A stretch of 28,160 bases of DNA from Halobacteriales archaeon QS_9_68_42 (GTDB lineage Archaea > Halobacteriota > Halobacteria > Halobacteriales > Haloarculaceae): positions 1 through 28,160 of the forward strand of contig PXSE01000134.1 in the NCBI GenBank assembly GCA_003022905.1, written 5' to 3'. Shown here piece by piece: positions 23,069-28,160 of the stretch. Numbering within the stretch: position 1 is the first letter of the stretch; each line of letters starts with the position of its first letter. The notes under the pieces were generated by a model. The model had not been told where the DNA came from. It was given only the letters and a program-made list of their open reading frames with translations, and ran no database searches. A program made the translations under genes and the position numbers.

Positions 23069-24073
23069 ATGACGCCGGAACGCGGTCTCACGCTCGCGCT
23101 CGTGGCGGCACTGTCTCTCGCCCTCCTCGCGGGTGTCGCGGTGCCGAACGGGGACGGCGTCGTGGCCGCGAGTCACGGCCCCGAGGACGGCAACTACACC
23201 GTCGTTCCGCTCGACGACCGGAGTCCGGGCGCGACGGACGTCAGGTACGGCCAGCGCGTCGTCGCCGGGGCGGGCGTCGACTTAGAGACGCTCGAGGAGA
23301 CGACCGCAACCTACGAGGCGGGGAGCTGGAACAGCTGTGGCCCGGACAACGGCGAGACGTTCGGCATCGATCGCGGGAACACGATGAGCGGCTACGAGGT
23401 CGACCACAGCCTCGAAGAGAACGTCAAGTCGTTCAGTGCCGGCGAGGACCTCTTCAGGGTCGAATACTACGGCGAGGACGACTTCGGCTCCTCGACGTAC
23501 CTGGACGACGGCGACGAGTTCATCTCGGTTGCGAACTGCATCGACAACCCCGACGAGCCCGGCTGGTACCGCATCTCGGGGACCACGACCGGCGTCACCG
23601 AGAGCGGCAAGCGGGCCACCTACAGCAGCGACTCCCATTACTTCTGGATCTGCGAGTGCGGCGACGAGGCCGAGGCCCGCGAGAAACTCGGGCCGCCGCC
23701 CTCCGAACCCCGGGAGACGGCAACGCCGACACCGACGCCGGCCGAGGCGGCCGAGACGACGCCAGACAACGGGGACGACACGGCCGACGAAGGCGGCTCC
23801 CGGCCCCCGGAGTCGACGCCGACACCGACGCCGGCCGAGGCCAGCGGGTCGGCGGTCACCGATTCGGCCACCCCCGACCCGACGGCCACGGTCGGTGACG
23901 CCGACGACGCCGCGGACGAGGCAATGGCGACCCCGCCCGACCCGACGCCGACCGGGGGCTGGGACGACGAGGTGTTGAACACGCCGACGTCGGCGGGCGG
24001 TCCCGGCTTCGGGCCGGTGGCGGCCGTGCTGGCGCTCGTCGGCGCCCTGCTGGTCCTCGGATGGCGCCGGTGA
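23069..24073 (+). CDS. Secreted surface protein with PGF-CTERM sorting signal
   Basis: 334 residues. An N-terminal signal peptide (LTLALVAALSLALLAGVAVP) is followed by an ectodomain (about 35-215) containing four cysteines (SWNSCGPD, VANCIDN, WICECGDE) that could form disulfides. A Pro/Thr/Ala/Asp linker (about 218-310) includes two copies of TPTPTPAEA. The C-terminus GGPGFGPVAAVLALVGALLV then LGWRR is a typical PGF-CTERM signal, cut and lipid-anchored by archaeosortase ArtA. The protein should end up attached to the outside of the membrane, with its Thr-rich stalk likely glycosylated. Function of the ectodomain unknown. Confidence 0.9.
   Translation: MTPERGLTLALVAALSLALLAGVAVPNGDGVVAASHGPEDGNYTVVPLDDRSPGATDVRYGQRVVAGAGVDLETLEETTATYEAGSWNSCGPDNGETFGIDRGNTMSGYEVDHSLEENVKSFSAGEDLFRVEYYGEDDFGSSTYLDDGDEFISVANCIDNPDEPGWYRISGTTTGVTESGKRATYSSDSHYFWICECGDEAEAREKLGPPPSEPRETATPTPTPAEAAETTPDNGDDTADEGGSRPPESTPTPTPAEASGSAVTDSATPDPTATVGDADDAADEAMATPPDPTPTGGWDDEVLNTPTSAGGPGFGPVAAVLALVGALLVLGWRR
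23723..23840. repeat. Two exact 25-bp direct repeats in the stalk of the PGF-CTERM gene
   Basis: 23723-23747 and 23816-23840 are identical and encode TPTPTPAEA. They lie in the low-complexity linker and could expand or contract by slippage or recombination. Confidence 0.8.
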
Positions 24074-24081
24074 CCGGCCCC

Positions 24082-25056
24082 TCACTCGTGGCCCGACACT
24101 GCCACCGGTTCGTACGGCTTCTCAAGGTACTCGAGGTCGCTCTCGGACAGCGACACCTCCAGCGCCTCGACGGCGTCCTCGAGGTGTTCGACCTTCGAGG
24201 CGCCGATGATCGGCGCGTCGACCGGCTCCTTGTGTAGGAGCCACGCCAGCGATAGCTGGGCCATCGAGACGCCCTTCTCGTCGGCCAGTTCCTCGACGCG
24301 CTCGTTGATTTCGCGGCCCCCGCCCTCGGCGTAGGGGTGGGCCTGTGCGTAGTCGTCCGTCTCGGCCCGCTTCGTCGAGATGTACTCCTCGTGGGGGCGG
24401 GTGAGGTAGCCGCGGGCCATCGGTGACCACGGGACGACGCCGAGGCCCTTCTTCTGGCACAGCGGCAGGGTCTCGCGCTCCTCCTCGCGGTAGACGAGGT
24501 TGTAGTGGTTCTGCATCGTCTCGAACCGCTCGAGGCCGAGGCGCTCGCTCGTCCGCAGCGCCTCCGCGAGCTGGTGGGCCCACATCGAGGAGGCGCCGAC
24601 GTGGCGGGCCTTCCCGCGGCGGACGGCGTCGTCGAGCGCCCGGAGCGTCACCTCGATCGGCGTGTCGTCGTCCCACCGGTGGGTCTGGTAGAGGTCGACC
24701 GTCTCCATCCCGAGTCGGTCGAGCGAGGCGTCCAGCTCCTGCTCGATCGTCTTCCGGGAGAGGCCCCCGGAGTTGGGGTCGTCGTCGTCCATCTGAAAGA
24801 ACACCTTCGTCGCGACGACGCTCTCCTCGCGACGGCCCTCGAGGGCGTCACCGAGGACCCGCTCGCTCTCGCCGCGGGAGTACATGTTCGCGGTGTCAAA
24901 GAAGTTGATGCCGAGGTCGATTGCCCGCTCGACGAGCTCGTGGCCGAACTCCTCGCCGCGGACCCACTCGCGCCAGTCGGGGTCGCCGAAGCTCATGCAG
25001 CCGAGACAGATGCGCGAAACCTCGATGCCGGTCGAACCGAGCGTGGTGTACTCCAT
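24082..25056 (-). CDS. Aldo/keto reductase
   Basis: 324 residues from the ATG at 25056. The N-terminus MEYTTLGSTGIEVSRICLGC is typical. The catalytic tetrad appears as Asp and Tyr in NFFDTANMYS, Lys in VVATKVFF, and His in YQTHRWDDD. The cofactor side has VVPWSPMARGYL and PIIGASKVEHLEDAVEAL. It resembles the YajO/AKR11-13 type of NADPH-dependent oxidoreductases; the substrate is not predictable. The longer reading upstream lies beyond the TATA box and is rejected. It converges on the PGF-CTERM gene with an 8-nt gap. Confidence 0.93.
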   Translation of the reverse strand: MEYTTLGSTGIEVSRICLGCMSFGDPDWREWVRGEEFGHELVERAIDLGINFFDTANMYSRGESERVLGDALEGRREESVVATKVFFQMDDDDPNSGGLSRKTIEQELDASLDRLGMETVDLYQTHRWDDDTPIEVTLRALDDAVRRGKARHVGASSMWAHQLAEALRTSERLGLERFETMQNHYNLVYREEERETLPLCQKKGLGVVPWSPMARGYLTRPHEEYISTKRAETDDYAQAHPYAEGGGREINERVEELADEKGVSMAQLSLAWLLHKEPVDAPIIGASKVEHLEDAVEALEVSLSESDLEYLEKPYEPVAVSGHE

Positions 25057-25080
25057 GCCGGCGCCTCGGGCGGGAGCCGC

Positions 25081-25085
25081 AAAAA
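25081..25085 (-). promoter_or_regulatory. AT-rich promoter element of the aldo/keto reductase gene
   Basis: TTTTT on the minus strand (in GACTTTTTGC), centred 27 nt upstream of the ATG at 25056. Confidence 0.5.
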
Positions 25086-25252
25086 GTCGCCGGCACGTTT
25101 GTTCCGGGAGGCGTCTACCGCCAGCCCACGGCTGACCGCGCCGGGCGGTGGACGACCGTCGCGGTAGTCGTGGTCCCGCTCGTTGGAGGCGTCGCGGCAG
25201 GCGCCGCTCCGGGGTCTGGCCTGGCCGTCTAAGAGAGGCCTCCCAGCGGTTG

Positions 25253-26198
25253 TCAGGCGAAGCGCTCGGCGGAGATACCCGAGACGTATCGTCGGACGGC
25301 CACGGCGGCGACGACGGCGGCGACGGCATACCCGGCCACGTGGGCGTACGTGAGGGTCGTCGGGCTCCCGATAGCCAGCAGGGCGACGGTCGTCGCGGGG
25401 TGTTCGGGGAGGCCGGCGGCGGCCGTGAAGGCCGCCAGCGCGCCCAGCGAGTAGGTCAACTGTGCGCGCTGTCGGACCGGAATCGCAAACGCGAGGGCGG
25501 CCGCGAACCCGACCGCCACGACCGCGAGCGCGCTCGCGAGGGCGGCGAGGGCGGCGACGTTCGCGACCGCGATGTCGTTGAACTCCAGCAGGGCCACCCA
25601 CGCGAGCACCTGGACCGGCGCGAGCGCGGCCATCAGACCCGCCTTGCCGTCGACGACGGCCGTCAGCGAGGCGGGCGTGACCCGGAGCAACTCGAGGGTG
25701 CCGCGCTCTATCTCCTCGGTGAGCGAATCGACGACGACGGACCCGCCGATGAACACCGGCAGGAAGACGAGAAGCGGCAACAGCACCGTGTAGGAGAACC
25801 CGAAGTACGGGCTGGCGTCGACCGTCGGCGGCAGCGGAAGCGGGTCCTGCGAGAGGTGGGCGCCCCGCTCAAGGCGCTCGCTGCGCTCGAGTTCTTTCAG
25901 CGCCTCGCGCAGCTGGACGACGATGACGGTCTTCCGGAGGCTGGCCTCCGGCACCGACGCGGTCACCTCGATACGGCCGTCGCTGGACCGGGCGGTCGCA
26001 ACGGCGTCGACGCGGCCGCGGTCGAAGGCCTCCCGTGCCTCCTCGCCGTCCTCGTAGCGGGTCGCCTCCAGGCCCTCCACCTCGGCCGCTAAACGAGGAG
26101 AATCCCGCGATGACGACCTGGATGAGGATTGCGAGGACGATGGTCTTCTCGCGGGACAGCGACCCCAGCTCCCGGCGGGCGATGGCGAGTCTAGACAA
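25253..26198 (-). pseudogene. ABC-2 type permease, broken by an internal deletion and frameshift
   Basis: The start (TTG at 26198; no ATG or GTG is available in frame) gives 36 residues MSRLAIARRELGSLSREKTI ... IAGFSSF, the usual first helix of a haloarchaeal ABC-2 permease. The frame is then lost near 26088-26093. The remainder reads on in another frame to 25253 as EVEGLEATRYEDGEEAREAF, an exported domain with VDAVATARSSDG, and about five further helices (from YTVLLPLLVFLPVFIGGSVV to the end). In relatives a short stretch with the rest of the first helix and the start of the exported loop lies between; about 35-40 residues seem absent. It would be the second permease of the exporter encoded upstream. 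Confidence 0.82.
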
Positions 26199-27960
26199 GG
26201 GCGCTCACCACCGTCACGTTGTAGGCGACGTGTAGCAGGATGGCGACCGAGAGGCCGGCCCCGAAGGCGGTCCGACCCCGGGAGGCGCCGACCGCCGACA
26301 CCGTCGCGGTGACGAGGTGCAGCGCCAGCGGCGCGACGGCCAGCAAGGCAATCACGGCGGGACTCCCCGAGGCGAGTCCGGTCTGGAAGGCGGCGTCGGC
26401 GACGGCGACCTCGGGGAGGCCGACGACCTGGACCACAAGCGAGAGCTTCTCGGCGAGGAAGAAGCCCAGTCCCGCGGCGCCGCCGGCCGCCGCGGCGGCC
26501 CCGAGGGTCCGCTCGTAACGGCCGTGGACGAACCCCGCGTACGCTGGCAACCCTTTGGCGAGTTCCTCAACGACCGCGATGACCGCGAATATCAGCGGGA
26601 ACGACAGGCCGACGGGGAGGGCGAACAGCAGCGCCACCGCCAGCAGTTCCGCGACGAAGACGAACGGGATGAGCAGCGCGACGACCAGGGCGACACTACG
26701 CGGCCGGCGGATGCGCCCGGCCAGCGCGTCCAGCGCCTTGAGGTGGACCGGCCGCTGTGTGAACAGGTCCTCCTCGCGGTAGACCCCCAGGCCGAGAAGG
26801 AAGCAGACGCCAGCGACCAGCGTCGGCGGCCCGGTCGCAAAGAGGAACTCCCCCGGGGTGACGCCGGCGCCCGTCAGGTCCCGGACCGCGACGGTGAGCG
26901 GGGAGACGAACGCCACCGGCATCGCCCCGAGGAACGTCAGCGCGAGAAAGAGCAGCGCCAGCGGCACGACGGCCAGCACCGACAGCGGCCCCGCGTTCCC
27001 GCCCAGGAGCCACAGGCCGGCGACGACAACCGAGGTGATGGCCAGCGAGGCCAGGAAGTACGGGAGCGTCTTCCCGAAGACGATTTCGGCGCGGCTGACG
27101 GGCGCGACGAGCAACAACTCCCCGCGCCGGTCCAGTCGCTCCGAGAGCATCGAACTCCCGTAGGCCTGGATGACGAAGTTCAGCGGTAGCACGAACACGA
27201 ATGCCAGAACGAGCGACTGGAATGGGAACGGCGGCGCGATGTCCGAGGGCGACCCGACGGCGCCGCCGGTCCCGAAAAGGTCGAAGGCGCCGAGCGAGGG
27301 GGCGCCGAACCGGTCGCCGTCGCCGTCCGTGCCCACCCCGTCGTCGCCGCCGAGTCCGCCGCCTGCTCCCCCGTCGCCGCCGTCGCCGCCGTCGCCGCCG
27401 TCGCCACCACCGCCAGCACCGCCACTGCCAGCGCCGTCACTGCCACCGCCACCCGTACTGCCGGCCCCGCCCTGCTCGACGAACTGCACCGTAACGGTCA
27501 CGGGGAAGGCGGCGGTACCGTTCTCTTCCAGCCGCATCTGCCGCTCGTTGTGCGCCTCGACCGACTCCCGGAGGGAGGCGACGGCGGCGCGGCTCTTGTC
27601 GGTCGGGTCGCCGCCGCGACTGGCCAGGTAGAGCCGCGTTCGGTTCGACTCGTTTTTGAGGTAGATGTCGTAGCCCTCGCCGGCCTCGAGGGTGCCGTCC
27701 TCGACGACCGACGGGTCGGGGTCGACGACGGCGAAGGCGGGGTCCTCGGCGACAGGGTCGTGGAAGGGGCTGGACTCCTCGACGCCGACGCGGTAGATGC
27801 CGTCCTGGAGGGCGACGCCGCCGACGAGGCCGACGACGCCGACGGCGGCGACGAAGGCGGCGGCCGCGAGGACGACGGCGACGGCTCCGCGGTCGAAGCC
27901 GCCGACGCCCTTGGTCGACTCCCAGCGGGCGATGCGGAGGAGTTTCCGGGGCCGCATCAT
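26191..27960 (-). CDS. ABC-2 permease fused to a PrsW-type intramembrane protease
   Basis: 589 residues (ATG at 27960 or 27957). Residues 1-50 hold the first helix. An exported loop (about 50-240) includes a Gly/Asp-rich run (about 155-215). ABC-2 helices follow (FPFQSLVLAFVFVLPLNFVI, SSMLSERLDRRGELLLVAPV, then VFGKTLPYFLASLAITSVVV). The last 200 residues look like PrsW: VVEELAKG (EExxK motif), GFFLAEKL (FxxxE), ALHLVTATVS and ILLHVAYN. These are the expected active-site Glu and His positions of this glutamic-type membrane protease. A segment normally found after LTFLGAM may be missing in frame. The gene overlaps the next permease by 8 nt. Confidence 0.85.
   Translation of the reverse strand: MMRPRKLLRIARWESTKGVGGFDRGAVAVVLAAAAFVAAVGVVGLVGGVALQDGIYRVGVEESSPFHDPVAEDPAFAVVDPDPSVVEDGTLEAGEGYDIYLKNESNRTRLYLASRGGDPTDKSRAAVASLRESVEAHNERQMRLEENGTAAFPVTVTVQFVEQGGAGSTGGGGSDGAGSGGAGGGGDGGDGGDGGDGGAGGGLGGDDGVGTDGDGDRFGAPSLGAFDLFGTGGAVGSPSDIAPPFPFQSLVLAFVFVLPLNFVIQAYGSSMLSERLDRRGELLLVAPVSRAEIVFGKTLPYFLASLAITSVVVAGLWLLGGNAGPLSVLAVVPLALLFLALTFLGAMPVAFVSPLTVAVRDLTGAGVTPGEFLFATGPPTLVAGVCFLLGLGVYREEDLFTQRPVHLKALDALAGRIRRPRSVALVVALLIPFVFVAELLAVALLFALPVGLSFPLIFAVIAVVEELAKGLPAYAGFVHGRYERTLGAAAAAGGAAGLGFFLAEKLSLVVQVVGLPEVAVADAAFQTGLASGSPAVIALLAVAPLALHLVTATVSAVGASRGRTAFGAGLSVAILLHVAYNVTVVSALV
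27371..27412. repeat. 9-bp tandem repeats encoding Gly-Gly-Asp
   Basis: About four copies of GTCGCCGCC in a row (minus-strand GGCGGCGAC, Gly-Gly-Asp), within a longer Gly-rich stretch in the extracellular loop of the permease. A likely slippage site. Confidence 0.75.
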
Positions 27961-28037
27961 ATTGGCCGCTCGACGTCGGCCCGGTGTCGACCGCCCGGGC
28001 GCGGGTCGTACCAGTGTACAGGTACAGCGGTCACTAT
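27959..28037. repeat. Dispersed palindromic element, copy 4
   Basis: 79 bp between the ATPase and permease genes. The arms ATATTGGCCGCT ... AGCGGTCACTAT match inversely at about 22 of 35 positions, around a CGACC / GGTCG centre. The right half (GGTCGTACCAGTG, TACAG, CACTATG) closely follows copy 2. The right end contains the TAG stop (28034-28036) of the ATPase gene; the left end contains part of the permease ATG at 27958-27960. Confidence 0.75.
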
Positions 28038-28160
28038 GCCTCCGTGCGGGCGGTGTCGGCCTCCTCGGACTCCGCGAGGTCGAGAAAGAGGCGCTCGAGG
28101 CTCGGTTCGACGGTCCGGATGTCGTCGACGCTGCCGCCGCGGTCCTCGGCGGCGGTCTCG
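28034..28160 (-). CDS. ABC transporter ATP-binding protein, C-terminal end (partial)
   Basis: Only the last 41 codons are visible; the start lies beyond the window. The tail reads SVDDIRTVEPSLERLFLDLA then ESEEADTARTEA and stop. The 'EPSLERLFLDL' phrase is the usual C-terminal end of ABC-2 exporter ATPases of the NatA/CcmA type. It is followed on the same strand by two permease genes, giving a complete exporter operon in principle. The transported substrate is unknown. Confidence 0.82.
   Translation of the reverse strand, partial: ETAAEDRGGSVDDIRTVEPSLERLFLDLAESEEADTARTEA

Noticed and set aside
23595..24085. Minus-strand frames opposite the PGF-CTERM gene
   Set aside because: They are antisense to a gene with signal peptide and sorting signal and lack any recognisable domain.
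25117..25232. Possible small membrane peptide on the plus strand (WTTVAVVVVPLVGGVAAGAA)
   Set aside because: The hydrophobic run is suggestive of small haloarchaeal membrane proteins, but no start codon lies in frame between the reductase gene and this stretch and no promoter is seen; it could be a remnant.

Overview
The window is chromosomal DNA of a halophilic archaeon (class Halobacteria). The signs are very high GC, strongly acidic proteins, gene starts packed tightly or preceded by an AT-rich TATA box about 25-28 nt upstream of the start codon (leaderless transcripts), lipobox lipoproteins, a PGF-CTERM surface protein, a bat-type HTH regulator and several haloarchaea-specific small proteins. 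I cannot name the genus with confidence.

Layout: (1) 1-5145 (+) is a branched-chain amino acid operon, ilvB(end)-ilvN-ilvC-small orf-leuC-leuD-leuB, with genes overlapping or almost touching; ilvC carries an internal deletion and frame break. (2) 5146-9500 holds a DUF5799-like gene (-), a flavin disulfide oxidoreductase (+), a mini zinc finger (+), dihydrofolate reductase (+), an OsmC-like protein (-) and a UPF0173-type metallo-hydrolase (-). (3) 9594-13703 holds a GNAT acetyltransferase (+), a 64-bp tandem palindromic repeat array (10041-10455), a Dna2-like nuclease-helicase (-) whose last codons lie in the array, and a divergent conserved haloarchaeal protein (+). (4) 13777-16697 (-) is a run of small or single genes: an HNH-repeat protein, a 64-residue ORF resembling the RuBisCO N-terminus, a 49-residue microprotein, an alpha/beta hydrolase, a HAD phosphatase and a CDGSH protein. 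(5) 16810-21798 (-) is a cell-envelope block: two paralogous lipoproteins, a two-gene bPH2 membrane operon, DUF2071 and an unknown acidic protein. (6) 21936-25056 holds a membrane protein (+), a broken bat-type HTH regulator (-), a PGF-CTERM surface protein (+) and an aldo/keto reductase (-). (7) 25253-28160 (-) is an ABC-2 exporter operon: the ATPase end, a permease fused to a PrsW-type intramembrane protease, and a second, frame-broken permease.

Two patterns run across the window. First, three unrelated genes (ilvC, the bat-type regulator, an ABC permease) each lack roughly 90-150 nt internally, with loss of frame, while the sequence on both sides still codes cleanly; a fourth loss, in frame, is possible in the neighbouring permease. 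This is either a real set of deletions or, perhaps more likely, an assembly or amplification artefact. Second, there are two families of palindromic DNA: a dispersed 64-82 bp element (four copies, long inverted arms around a central hairpin) sitting against gene ends, and the 64-bp tandem array, whose stems change in a compensatory way from unit to unit.

No tRNA, rRNA, CRISPR array or transposase gene was seen.
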